From contig CP033784.1 in assembly GCA_003955985.1 (NCBI GenBank), positions 1 to 64,000 on the forward strand: a DNA stretch of 64,000 bases. Direction: 5' to 3'. The position numbers and the translations under genes are program-made. The stretch is from Corynebacterium jeikeium (GTDB lineage: Bacteria; Actinomycetota; Actinomycetes; Mycobacteriales; Mycobacteriaceae). Positions 28,346 to 37,168 of the stretch are shown here, piece after piece. The number at the start of each line of letters is the position of its first letter. The stretch's first letter is position 1. Below the pieces are notes generated by a model, which had not been told where the DNA came from, did no database searches, and saw only the letters and a program-made list of their open reading frames with translations.

Positions 28346-31300
28346 GTGACTGACTCAGACGCGCATAAATCTGGACTTCGAGGCCGCATTCGTCGCCCCG
28401 CGCCACCGGCCCCAGTTCCGGCGGCGCGGCCAACGGCTGAATCTCAGCCGGCCGAAGCGGCCCCGGACCTAACTCGCGTATCCGGCCATAAGGCAAATGC
28501 CGATACCGCCGCTGACGCGATGACGGAATCGGCATCACCATCGCCAGCAAAGGCGGCAACTGCGACAGCAACCGCTTCCAGCGATTCCTCCGCAGGCTCG
28601 ACGGCGGACGCAAATCAGGGACAGTCGAACTCGGACATCGTCGCCTCCACGGGCTCGATGGCAATCGCTACCCTGATTTCGCGCATTACGGGTTTTTTGC
28701 GAAACCTGCTCATCGGCGCGACGCTGGGTCCGGCTGTGGCTTCAGCCTTCAACGTCGCCAACACACTGCCGAACCTGATTACGGAAATCGTCCTCGGCGC
28801 AGTGCTGACTTCTCTGGTGGTGCCAGTGTTGGTGCGCGCGGAGAAGGAGGATCCAGATCACGGTGCCGCCTTCATTAGACGTCTCTTGACTGTCTCTATG
28901 ACGCTGTTGGCAGTGGTGACGGTGCTGGCGGTGATAGGTGCGCCACTGTTGACCAGATTGAGCCTTAACGAGGCCGGTAAGGTCAACGTTCCGCTGGCAA
29001 CGTCATTTGCGTTCTTACTATTGCCGCAGATTATCTTCTACGGCATATTTGCGCTGCTCATGGCGGTGCTAAACACCAAGGGAATCTTTAAACCCGGTGC
29101 GTGGGCACCTGTCGCTAACAACGTCGTGGCCATTGCCACGCTCTTGCTATATCTGTTCCTGCCCGGCCAGTTGAGTCCGGATTCGGACGGTTCACTCTCC
29201 GATCCGCACATCCTGCTTTTGGGTCTTGGTACCACCCTGGGTGTCGTCATTCAGGCAGCCATCATGATTCCCTACCTCAAGCGCGCGGGCATTGATTTGC
29301 GTCCGCTGTGGGGTATCGACGACCGCATCAAACAGTTCACCGGCATGGGTGTCGCGATTATCACCTACGTGGCAATTTCCCAGGCTGGTTACTTCATCAC
29401 CACCAATATTGCCTCGACTGCCTCCAAGGCAGCGCCGACGATTTACCAGCAGGCTTGGCTGCTGTTGCAGGTGCCCTACGGCATCATCGGCGTTACCTTG
29501 CTGACCGCCATCATGCCGCGACTGTCCCGCAATGCAGCCGACGGCAACGATGGGGCAGTGGTCCGAGATCTGTCCATCGGTACCCGCCTGACCATGATTG
29601 CGCTGGTGCCGATCGTTGCCTTCTTCACCGCATTCGGCCGCCCCATCGCCGTCGGTCTTTTCGCGTATCTGGAGTTCCCCCGCGAAACCGCAGAGATTCT
29701 CGGCTGGACGCTGTCCTTCTCGGCGTTCTCGCTTATTCCATACGCCATTGTGCTTTTGCACTTGCGTGTTTTCTACGCCCGTGAAGAGGCCTGGACCCCG
29801 ACTTTCATCATCCTCGGCATTACCACCGTCAAGGTGATTCTGTCGTTCTTCGCTCCTCGTCTGGCTTCTGACGATGAGACCGTCGTCGTGTTGCTCGGTG
29901 CCGCCAACGGTTTCGGTTTCGTCGCCGGCGCAATAATTGGCTTCTTGCTCTTGCGCCGCACTCTCGGACACTTGGACAGTAAGGCGACCGTCCACACCGT
30001 GCTGTGGGCACTGGGGGCGTCGCTTGTCGGTGTCGCCGTTGCTTGGGGCGCATTCGCATTGACCGACCTTGTGCTGTTCGATTTCTTCGGTTCCTTCGGT
30101 GTGCTACTGCAGACCATCGTCACCGGCGTGGTCTTCCTCATCGGTACCGGCCTGGTGCTCGCTCAGGCTCCATTGGAAGAGGTCCGCGTTCTGGGTGGCT
30201 TCCTCGGCCGCATTCCGGGTCTACGTCGCTTTGCTCCGCAGCCTCATGCAGCCGACAATGCCGTCGCCGACCGTGAGGATATGGAGCGCGAACGTGGCTT
30301 CGCCGCTGATGCTTTCTCGATTGCCCCGTCGAACCTGATCGGCGAGGCCACGGGTCTGGCAAACGAGGGCTTCACCGCTTCGCCGCTGCTGCCGCCGATG
30401 CCGACGCAGGGTTCTCGCCCAACCCGCTATGTACCCGGCGAGATGGTCTCAGGTGGTCGTTTCCGTCTGCGTTCTGAAGTCGCGACCTACCCAGGTCTGC
30501 GCCTGTGGCGCGCCATGGATATGGGCGATCCCAACAACTCAGATGTCGCACTCGTCTTCGTCGACACGATTGCACTGCCGTACTACGACACTTCGCCATC
30601 GGTTGCCGCCCAGAAGATTGCCACGACGACCAATGAGCTGCGTGACCTGGCTGGCACCGGGATGTCCCACATTCATAGTGTGGCGAAGACACGCACCGAG
30701 GTGCTCATCGTCGCCGACTGGACCAGCAGTATCGGTATTGAGCGGTTCGATCAGGCCGCCCACCCGGATGCCCTGGCACTCGCAATAGCATCACTTGCCG
30801 AGACAATCGCCGACGCCCACGAATCTGGACGCTGCCTTGGCCTGACAAACAAGCCTGGACAATTGCGCATCAGCAGCGACGGCCACATCTACGACGCTTT
30901 CCCCGTCGTTTTGCCCGATAGCTCGCAACGTTCGGACTACAACGCGTTGCTTTCTGTCATCGACGAGCTGTTCTACAACTTGCCAAATATCCCCTCCGAT
31001 ATTTCTGCTGCCATCGACCGCGCGAAGCAGGTTCGCCCGGAGAACTTCAACCAAAAGGAGTCGCCAGCTCGCACACTCGCGGAGGATTTGCGCACTGCAG
31101 CGCTCGGCCCCGACTCTTCGGAGTTTCTCGCAATCGACCCCGACACCGGTGCGCGCGAATCCGTCGATGCCGACGGTGCAGCCCAATCAAACGCTCACCA
31201 CACCAAGAATCGCACCCGCGCATTCAGCACCGGCGCAGTCGTTGTCGGTGTAGTCATTGTCGGTGCACTTATCGCCGCGGGCATCTTTGGACTGGTTAAC

Positions 31301-31966
31301 CGTTCCTCGGACGCACCGATTAACTCCGAGTCCGTACGACGCGGTCCGGCTCCGGTCACGACGCTCTCGCTTGCCGACGCTAGCGAGTGGCAAGCCGACA
31401 CCGACAACCCTGCAGCAGGTCCGGACAATCCGGACATGGCTGAGCTGACCATCGATAATGACGAGGAAAGCTTCTGGGTAACTTCTACTTACCTCAGCCA
31501 GTTCGGCAATCGTCCAGAGGACTTTAAACCTGGTGTTGGTATTCGGGTCACTCTGGATGAACCGGCAACCATTCGAGAGCTTAAGGTCTCTGCGACCCCG
31601 GGCGCACACATTGAAGTTCGCGGCCTACGCGATGCTGACTCGACAAACTTGGATGACACAACGGTTCTCGGTAGCGCAACCGCCATCTCAGGTACGACAA
31701 CTATCGAAATTGATAGCCGCGACACTGAGTGGAAGAACCTTGTTGTCTGGATCTCCGGCTTGCCGACGGCTGCGGAAGCGGTAGCCGACAGCAACTCAGA
31801 CACTGATGCTGATACGAATGCTGATACAGATGCTGATACAGATGCTGAGTCGCAGAATTCCGATGCGGACAACCCACTTGTCGGCGACCGCAATCTGGCT
31901 GAGCAATCTCCGGATTCGTTGCTGCCAGTTGCTATTGGCGACATTCAGGTGCGTGGTACGGAATAA
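28346..31966 (+). CDS. murJ: MurJ lipid II flippase fused to a pseudokinase and an outer C-terminal domain
   Basis: 1206 aa from GTG 28346. Residues 1-95 are Ala/Pro-rich and cytoplasmic. The MATE-like MurJ core with 14 helices (about 100-630) includes IATLISRITGFLRNLLIGATLGP. A cytoplasmic kinase-like domain follows from about 700 (SGGRFRLRSEVATYPGLRLWRAMD) but lacks the kinase catalytic motifs. A helix at about 963-985 leads to an outer domain of the discoidin/CBM type and an Asp/Thr-rich low-complexity stretch (DTDADTNADTDADTDAES). The mycobacterial MviN (Rv3910) has this plan; its pseudokinase is phosphorylated by PknB and binds FhaA. It exports lipid II for peptidoglycan synthesis. Confidence 0.95.
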   Translation: MTDSDAHKSGLRGRIRRPAPPAPVPAARPTAESQPAEAAPDLTRVSGHKANADTAADAMTESASPSPAKAATATATASSDSSAGSTADANQGQSNSDIVASTGSMAIATLISRITGFLRNLLIGATLGPAVASAFNVANTLPNLITEIVLGAVLTSLVVPVLVRAEKEDPDHGAAFIRRLLTVSMTLLAVVTVLAVIGAPLLTRLSLNEAGKVNVPLATSFAFLLLPQIIFYGIFALLMAVLNTKGIFKPGAWAPVANNVVAIATLLLYLFLPGQLSPDSDGSLSDPHILLLGLGTTLGVVIQAAIMIPYLKRAGIDLRPLWGIDDRIKQFTGMGVAIITYVAISQAGYFITTNIASTASKAAPTIYQQAWLLLQVPYGIIGVTLLTAIMPRLSRNAADGNDGAVVRDLSIGTRLTMIALVPIVAFFTAFGRPIAVGLFAYLEFPRETAEILGWTLSFSAFSLIPYAIVLLHLRVFYAREEAWTPTFIILGITTVKVILSFFAPRLASDDETVVVLLGAANGFGFVAGAIIGFLLLRRTLGHLDSKATVHTVLWALGASLVGVAVAWGAFALTDLVLFDFFGSFGVLLQTIVTGVVFLIGTGLVLAQAPLEEVRVLGGFLGRIPGLRRFAPQPHAADNAVADREDMERERGFAADAFSIAPSNLIGEATGLANEGFTASPLLPPMPTQGSRPTRYVPGEMVSGGRFRLRSEVATYPGLRLWRAMDMGDPNNSDVALVFVDTIALPYYDTSPSVAAQKIATTTNELRDLAGTGMSHIHSVAKTRTEVLIVADWTSSIGIERFDQAAHPDALALAIASLAETIADAHESGRCLGLTNKPGQLRISSDGHIYDAFPVVLPDSSQRSDYNALLSVIDELFYNLPNIPSDISAAIDRAKQVRPENFNQKESPARTLAEDLRTAALGPDSSEFLAIDPDTGARESVDADGAAQSNAHHTKNRTRAFSTGAVVVGVVIVGALIAAGIFGLVNRSSDAPINSESVRRGPAPVTTLSLADASEWQADTDNPAAGPDNPDMAELTIDNDEESFWVTSTYLSQFGNRPEDFKPGVGIRVTLDEPATIRELKVSATPGAHIEVRGLRDADSTNLDDTTVLGSATAISGTTTIEIDSRDTEWKNLVVWISGLPTAAEAVADSNSDTDADTNADTDADTDAESQNSDADNPLVGDRNLAEQSPDSLLPVAIGDIQVRGTE

Positions 31967-32011
31967 CGCTCTGAGCTTGCCTTAGGTGGCAACAGTTCAA
32001 GTTGTCCCAAG

Positions 32012-32050
32012 TTATCCACAGCTACTGGGACGTTTTGAAATTCATCCACA
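32012..32050. promoter_or_regulatory. Two DnaA-box-like sites upstream of sigM
   Basis: A perfect TTATCCACA at 32012-32020 and a one-mismatch TCATCCACA at 32042-32050 lie in the 235-bp gap between murJ and sigM, about 150 nt before the sigM start. Confidence 0.5.
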
Positions 32051-32201
32051 GCCCGCGGTCTCCACGGCAGTTTTGCCAAGCGGAGAGCGCGGGTTTCGTG
32101 TTTGCATAGGAGCCATGAACTTTGGGGGAAGAAATCGAATTGGGGACAGTCACCGTAAGGCCCGCATGGGTCGGCGACTGGGGGATTGTGGCGTCGTCGG
32201 T

Positions 32202-32765
32202 ATGCAAAAGCATGCATCTGCGGACGAGGTCGATCGTGAATTATTGAAGGCGCACCTGGCGGGGGATCGTCGCGCGTTCGCGGTGTTGGCACGGCGTTAT
32301 TATCCGCAGTTGGTAGCGATGGCGCGGCGCTATCGTCGGGATGATTTCGATCCCTTGGATGGGGTACAGGAGGGGCTGGCGCGGGCAATTGCGGGGGCGG
32401 CGAATTTTCGCGGGCGTTCGACGGTGGCGACGTGGCTGACGTGCATCGTGAAGAATGCGTGTATTGACCACAACCGCGGTCGTTTCGGGGAGATCCCTCT
32501 CTGCGATAAGGAGGAGGATTTTGAGACGTTTATGAGTTCACAGCCGATTCCCTGCCCGGATGTTCCGCTACGTGTGACTATGGCCGCCGCATTGGAGCAG
32601 CTGCCAACGGATCAACGGGATGCCCTGCTGTACTTGGACATCTTTGGATATTCGCTGCAGGAGACCTCTCGCAGTATTGGGCAGCCGAGCGGGACGTTGA
32701 AGTCTCGGCGGGCGCGGGCGCGTCGTACGCTTCGGCGACAATTGGAAGAAGTGCAGGTGGCCTAA
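32202..32765 (+). CDS. sigM: ECF RNA polymerase sigma factor SigM
   Basis: 187 aa from ATG 32202. Region 2 is visible in AFAVLARRYYPQLVAMARRYRRDDFDPLDGVQEGLARAIAGAANFRGRSTVATWL, and region 4 in LEQLPTDQRDALLYLDIFGYSLQETSRSIGQPSGTLKSRRARARRTLRRQL. Position between murJ and trxB fixes it as SigM, the disulphide-stress sigma factor of corynebacteria. The anti-sigma gene rsmA that follows sigM in mycobacteria is missing: only 164 bp separate sigM from trxB. The start is not certain, because the ribosome binding site is poor and the frame is open upstream. Confidence 0.9.
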   Translation: MQKHASADEVDRELLKAHLAGDRRAFAVLARRYYPQLVAMARRYRRDDFDPLDGVQEGLARAIAGAANFRGRSTVATWLTCIVKNACIDHNRGRFGEIPLCDKEEDFETFMSSQPIPCPDVPLRVTMAAALEQLPTDQRDALLYLDIFGYSLQETSRSIGQPSGTLKSRRARARRTLRRQLEEVQVA

Positions 32766-32791
32766 CAACTGCGGAGCAGGGGAGAGGCTGG

Positions 32792-32820
32792 GGGAATAGA
32801 GATGGCTAACCTCACGTTGG
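32792..32820 (+). promoter_or_regulatory. SigM-type promoter in front of trxB
   Basis: GGGAAT (32792-32797), a 17-bp spacer and CGTTGG (32815-32820). These elements agree with the SigM consensus I recall for C. glutamicum (GGGAAT and YGTTGR). They lie 110 nt before the trxB start. Confidence 0.6.
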
Positions 32821-32929
32821 TTGAGGTGGCTGGTTCCGGTAATTTCTTTCCCGGAGCTGAAAAATTTGCTTACTACTGAGCATCACTGTGCGCCATGTGA
32901 TGTGAGAGATAAAAATTATAGGAGTCTTC

Positions 32930-33868
32930 ATGAGCGATATCGTTCACGACCTGATCATCGTCGGTTCCGGTCCCGCCGGTTACACGGCTGCCACCTACGC
33001 AGCCCGTGCCGACCTGAAGCCTGTGGTGTTCGAGGGCATCGAGTTTGGCGGCCTGCTTATGACGACTACCGATGTGGAGAACTACCCAGGTTTCTCCGGG
33101 GGCATCATGGGCCCAGAGCTGATGGATCAGATGCGCGCACAGGCAGAGCGCTTCGGCGCTGACCTGCGCATGGAGATTGTCGATCGCATGGATCTCACCG
33201 GCGATATCAAGTCTGTCTGGGTTGGCGAAGAAGAGCACAAGGCTCACGCTGTCATCCTGGCAACCGGTGCCGCTCCGCGTTATGTCGGTGCTCCGGGTGA
33301 GCAGGCGCTGCTTGGTCATGGTGTCAGCGCCTGTGCCACCTGTGATGGTTTCTTCTTCCGCGACCACGATATCGCCGTCATCGGCGGCGGTGACTCCGCA
33401 ATGGAAGAGGCAACCTTCCTTACCAAGTTCGCCCGCTCGGTGACGATTGTCCATCGCCGCGATGAGTTCCGTGCGTCGAAGATCATGGTCGAGCGCGCGC
33501 AGAACAATGACAAGATTCGCTTTGCGACGAACAAGGTTGTGTCCCAGGTTCTTGGTGAGGACAAGGGTTCGGTTACCGGTCTCGAGCTGGAAGACACCGT
33601 CACTGGTGAGAAGTCCGTCCTGGATGTGACTGCCATGTTCGTAGCAATTGGCCACGAGCCACGTTCGCAGATGGTTCGCAATCAGCTGGATTGCGATGAG
33701 AATGGCTACATTCAGGTAGCCGCTCCGAGCACCCAGACCTCTCTCAAGGGCGTCTTTGCGGCGGGCGATGTTGTTGACTCGCATTACCAGCAGGCAATTA
33801 CCGCCGCTGGTTCTGGCTGCAAGGCTGCGCTGGATGCTGAGCACTACTTGGAAACTGTTACTCGGTAG
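32930..33868 (+). CDS. trxB: Thioredoxin reductase
   Basis: 312 aa. FAD-binding [27 protein letters not shown] at the N-terminus, redox-active C-A-T-C in [15 protein letters not shown] (about 135-138), NADPH-binding [14 protein letters not shown], and the FAD-side [23 protein letters not shown] near the C-terminus. It reduces thioredoxin with NADPH. TAGGAG stands 5 nt before the ATG. It is probably under SigM control. Confidence 0.96.
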   Translation: MSDIVHDLIIVGSGPAGYTAATYAARADLKPVVFEGIEFGGLLMTTTDVENYPGFSGGIMGPELMDQMRAQAERFGADLRMEIVDRMDLTGDIKSVWVGEEEHKAHAVILATGAAPRYVGAPGEQALLGHGVSACATCDGFFFRDHDIAVIGGGDSAMEEATFLTKFARSVTIVHRRDEFRASKIMVERAQNNDKIRFATNKVVSQVLGEDKGSVTGLELEDTVTGEKSVLDVTAMFVAIGHEPRSQMVRNQLDCDENGYIQVAAPSTQTSLKGVFAAGDVVDSHYQQAITAAGSGCKAALDAEHYLETVTR

Positions 33869-33907
33869 ATGACAGCAGGGCAGTCGCACTAGCTGGATAA
33901 ACACCTA

Positions 33908-33964
33908 ATAGTTGGGGTATCGCAATTGTTGGATAAGCCCTACGATTGCAGATATCCAACTATG
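33908..33964. repeat. Nested inverted repeats between trxB and trxC
   Basis: The 393-bp gap after trxB contains ATAGTTGG (33908-33915) with its inverse CCAACTAT (33957-33964), enclosing GTTGGATA (33928-33935) with TATCCAAC (33953-33960). No coding frame or canonical terminator is seen in the gap; the remainder is AT-rich and holds the trxC promoter. Confidence 0.45.
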
Positions 33965-34261
33965 GGGAATATCCGATAGTCGGTAAGCCCAATTGTTGTT
34001 AGCTGTAGCTCAATCAGGGTGCAGCGGGACGTGTTATAGCCCGGTACGCCCCGTACTCATCGAGCACTTGCAGCGTTCTCAAGAACACCATTAATTAACA
34101 ATTTAGTACTTCACTCGCACCACCGGAAGCCCTAATTTTTGACGCCTTGAGCGCCAAATCCGTACGCGAGGCTGAAGAAGCTAGGTTGAAAAATTAGAAT
34201 CAAGACCACAAAACAAAACCACTAAGAACTCAAACGAGCTCATTCTAAGGAGAAGAATTTC

Positions 34262-34582
34262 ATGGCTCCGGTAACCGTCACCGCCAACACCTTTAAGTCC
34301 GATGTCCTCGAATCCGATAAGCCGGTGCTTGTTGATTTCTGGGCAGAGTGGTGTGGCCCGTGTAAGAAGATTGCTCCCGTTTTGGACGAGGTTGCGACCG
34401 AGCTCGATGGCAAGGCCGTCATCGCCAAGGTCAACGTCGATGAGGAGCGTGCACTGGCTGGCATGTTCCAGATTATGTCCATCCCAAGCCTGCTCCTATT
34501 CAAGGACGGCAAGAAGGTCGAAGAGATTCGCGGAGTCCGCCCGAAGGGCTCAATCACGTCGCTCATCGAAAAGCACCTTTAA
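34262..34582 (+). CDS. trxC: Thioredoxin
   Basis: 106 aa. Active site W30-C31-G-P-C34-K with the usual DFWAEWCGPCKKIAPVLDE context and cis-Pro in IMSIPSLLLFKDG. AAGGAG lies upstream with good spacing. It is the disulphide reductant fed by TrxB; in M. tuberculosis the gene at this position is trxC. The two genes are separated by 393 bp here, so they are probably transcribed separately. Confidence 0.95.
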   Translation: MAPVTVTANTFKSDVLESDKPVLVDFWAEWCGPCKKIAPVLDEVATELDGKAVIAKVNVDEERALAGMFQIMSIPSLLLFKDGKKVEEIRGVRPKGSITSLIEKHL

Positions 34583-34771
34583 AAGAACTTGGGGTTGCTC
34601 CTTATCCGATACGAGGTTACGACTGCCCACCCGTCACTTCGCCACTGCCACCTTCGTTGGACACACCCCATTATGATGTGACTGAAGTTGTGGTTGTGAT
34701 TTAGAGTTAGTCCTGGGGTTCTGCCGTCGGGCTAGCCGACGCGCCCTCGTAACAATCAATTCGCGCCTGCG

Positions 34772-34841
34772 ACCTGGTAATCTTGCTGGAAATGGCGGTT
34801 TACGTCTTCCTTAATACCGTGAAGGAACCAGGTTGCCGCCA
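34772..34841 (+). ncRNA. Candidate structured leader of cwlM with a crossing (pseudoknot-type) pairing
   Basis: In the 410-bp gap before cwlM three complementary pairs occur: ACCTGGT (34772-34778) with ACCAGGT (34827-34833), TGGCGG (34793-34798) with CCGCCA (34836-34841), and TTCCTT (34807-34812) with AAGGAA (34822-34827). The first two cross, so they make either a pseudoknot or two exclusive states. It does not match the c-di-AMP (ydaO) riboswitch consensus. Evidence is from one sequence only. Confidence 0.3.
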
Positions 34842-34992
34842 ACTTGAGAGGTATTGCTGACCATATCCTCTGAGAGTGCGCGGGATTTCTTAACTGAAGT
34901 TTCGTTTAGCTCACTGGCCAGTAATACTGATTAAGTGTTGTGAGGACCCACAACGGCCTAAACATAATTGTGGAGTTCGGAAGGGAGTTTTC

Positions 34993-36177
34993 GTGCCAGA
35001 GTTTCTGAAGGTGGGCGATAGGTCACCTCGTGTAGCCGAGGTACGTTCTACCCTGGCTCGTCTTGGGCTTCTGCCCAATTGGGAGGGCTCAGCCGCGGAG
35101 GAGAACTCGCCTCAGTGGTCTGGTGACGATGACCTCTTTGATGAGGACATGCGCAACGCTCTTCTGGCGTTCCAACAGTCCCGCGGTGTCTATGCCGACG
35201 GGATTATCCGCGACAGCACCCTGCGCCTACTGCGAGAAGCCTCGTACACTCTGGGCACCCGCGTACTGTCCTACGATCCACTGTCACAAATGACCGGTGA
35301 GGACGTAGGCGTTCTCCAAGCTACCTTGCAGGAACTCGGCTTCCACGATGCCCGAGTAGACGGCCACTTTGGCCCGAAGACCGATGCCTCTGTACGTGAA
35401 TACCAGCTCAATTACGGGCTGGAGCCCGACGGTATCTGTGGTCCCGTTACTCTCCGGGCGCTCAGCTACTTGGGCAGGAGGGTTACTGGTGGCTCTGTAA
35501 ACGCCTTCCACGAGAAGGAAATACTGCGCACGATGGGGCCGAAGCTCTCTGGAAAGCGCATTGTCATTGATCCAGGTCTTGGGGCAGGGGAGCCCGGCAT
35601 TGTGGTCGACGGCCCTTACGGTCAGATTTCTGAAGAAGAGATTCTTTGGGATTTGGCCTCTCGCATTGAGGGTCGCCTTGTCGCGGCAGGTGCAGAGACT
35701 ATTCTGTCTCGTCCTCGTACCGACAATCCGTCCATCGAGGATCGCGCTGAGATGGCCAACGCATTTGGCGCTGACGTCTTCATCTCCCTGCAGGCTGACC
35801 ACTATCACAACAACCGCGCCAGCGGTATTGCGACCTTTTACTTTGGCTCGATGAAGGGCTCCAACTCCATTCTGGGCGAACAGCTCTCTGGCCTTATCCA
35901 GCGAGAGATTGTTGCCCGTACGAGCCTGGTAGACTGCCGCTCGCACGCCCGTACCTGGGATCTCCTCCGTCTGACCAGGATGCCCACGGTGGAAGTCGCC
36001 GTTGGTTACCTGACCAACGAGGATGACGTCGCAATTCTTTCTTCCCCAGATCAGCGGGACGTAATTGCCGAATCTATCGTTGTCGCTGTAAAGCGTCTGT
36101 ACCTGGGCGATGAAGAGCAGCAGCCAATGACCGGCGCTTACAGCTTTGCGCAGCTGATTGAAGAGGAAAAAGCCTAA
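34993..36177 (+). CDS. cwlM: CwlM, amidase-like regulator of peptidoglycan synthesis
   Basis: 394 aa from GTG 34993 with AAGGGAG upstream. There is no signal peptide. Two peptidoglycan-binding type 1 domains (about 5-75 and 90-165) precede an amidase_3 domain (about 180-375). The usual zinc-binding His in IDPGHGG is Leu here (IDPGLGAGEPG), and the second His position after ISL is Gln (ISLQADHYHN), so it should be catalytically inactive. This agrees with mycobacterial CwlM, a cytoplasmic PknB substrate that activates MurA and binds FhaA. Its place near murJ and parAB is the conserved one. Confidence 0.92.
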   Translation: MPEFLKVGDRSPRVAEVRSTLARLGLLPNWEGSAAEENSPQWSGDDDLFDEDMRNALLAFQQSRGVYADGIIRDSTLRLLREASYTLGTRVLSYDPLSQMTGEDVGVLQATLQELGFHDARVDGHFGPKTDASVREYQLNYGLEPDGICGPVTLRALSYLGRRVTGGSVNAFHEKEILRTMGPKLSGKRIVIDPGLGAGEPGIVVDGPYGQISEEEILWDLASRIEGRLVAAGAETILSRPRTDNPSIEDRAEMANAFGADVFISLQADHYHNNRASGIATFYFGSMKGSNSILGEQLSGLIQREIVARTSLVDCRSHARTWDLLRLTRMPTVEVAVGYLTNEDDVAILSSPDQRDVIAESIVVAVKRLYLGDEEQQPMTGAYSFAQLIEEEKA

Positions 36178-36203
36178 ACACGGCTGACCAATGAAACCCA
36201 GCG

Positions 36204-37157
36204 CTAAAGACTGAACAGCTTTGAGCGCATAAAGGGTTCTTTCGCACTTAGATCCAACGCATGGCCGATTTCTTCGTCCCAGTCCAATTCCGCATCCAAC
36301 TCGATACGGAGTTTCGGATGAATCGGATGTGGAGTCACCACCCGAAACCCGGAGTCAAGAAGGGTTCGCGTACGAATCAAATCACCGGCGTTATGGTTAA
36401 TCGCCGCCAACGAATCTGAAATACACGGCTTTGGATTCAGCTTTTCTTCGAGTTGCGCTTCGAAATCAGCGATTAGATTCTCCGTACCGTCGTCAGGCGT
36501 TGGCGACGACGGCGTGGATGCCGACATAGAATCCGCCGTGCCACTGCAACCAAACGCTTCTACCGCTGAAATCCCGCGCAGCGCGAGCTTGTGCAGAGCG
36601 GTCACAATGAGCACGCGGAGCATGTCATCGTCAACCTCTAAAGCGTTGTAATGCAGACTCGTCAGCGCAATCGCATCCGGCGATATTGGTCCGGAAGGCA
36701 TGGAAAATGTCGTCGGGCAGAAGCGTGGCGGAGCAAAGAGCAGCGTGCCGACGGTCTCAAGTTTCCCATCGATAAGTGATGCCGGTGGCTTTCGTCGTAG
36801 TGAATATCCGCACGGTCCCCAGGAAAGGTAGACGGTATTGAGCCATGCTTCCTTCTCCAAGCGCACCTGGGCGGCTAAATCAGGGCTTAAATCGCCATTT
36901 AAGAGGCTTTCACTAGCTCCGCCTGGCCGAGTAGGGGGTTGGCCGTCCGAATGCTTTAAATCACCGTTGAGCGCTTCATCCTCTTCTGGCGTGCTGGGGT
37001 CCAAATTAGGTTCGCGCGGCTCAGTCGAGAACTGGGGTAGGGCAGTTGCTGTACGGATATGCTCCATGCCCTGTTCCCAAAACAGGCTTAACATCGTCTC
37101 TGGATAGATTCCTTCGATGTCGGCCAGCGAAATTTTCTCGATGAATACTTCAGTCAC
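36204..37157 (-). CDS. Conserved protein at the Rv3916c position, GNAT-like
   Basis: 317 aa. It is convergent with cwlM (26 bp apart), and its stop lies 11 bp from the parB start on the same strand side, the position of Rv3916c in M. tuberculosis. N-terminal FIEKISLADIEGIYPETMLSLFWEQG and the central PRFCPTTFSMPSGPISPDAIALTSLHY are the conserved parts. The region about 45-90 and a Ser/Thr/Pro stretch near 215-230 are low-complexity inserts. An acetyltransferase (GNAT-type) fold is suggested for the family, but no acetyl-CoA motif is convincing here. Confidence 0.8.
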   Translation of the reverse strand: MTEVFIEKISLADIEGIYPETMLSLFWEQGMEHIRTATALPQFSTEPREPNLDPSTPEEDEALNGDLKHSDGQPPTRPGGASESLLNGDLSPDLAAQVRLEKEAWLNTVYLSWGPCGYSLRRKPPASLIDGKLETVGTLLFAPPRFCPTTFSMPSGPISPDAIALTSLHYNALEVDDDMLRVLIVTALHKLALRGISAVEAFGCSGTADSMSASTPSSPTPDDGTENLIADFEAQLEEKLNPKPCISDSLAAINHNAGDLIRTRTLLDSGFRVVTPHPIHPKLRIELDAELDWDEEIGHALDLSAKEPFMRSKLFSL

Positions 37158-37168
37158 AGTAACCGGGT

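Noticed and set aside
31800..31860. Short repeats GATGCTGATAC(A/G) near the 3' end of murJ
   Set aside because: These encode the Asp/Thr-rich low-complexity tail of MurJ in frame and need no separate explanation, though their number may vary between strains.
34000..34060. tRNA-like stretch (TAGCTCAATCAGGG) between trxB and trxC
   Set aside because: It resembles a D-arm but no matching acceptor, anticodon or T-arm can be drawn.
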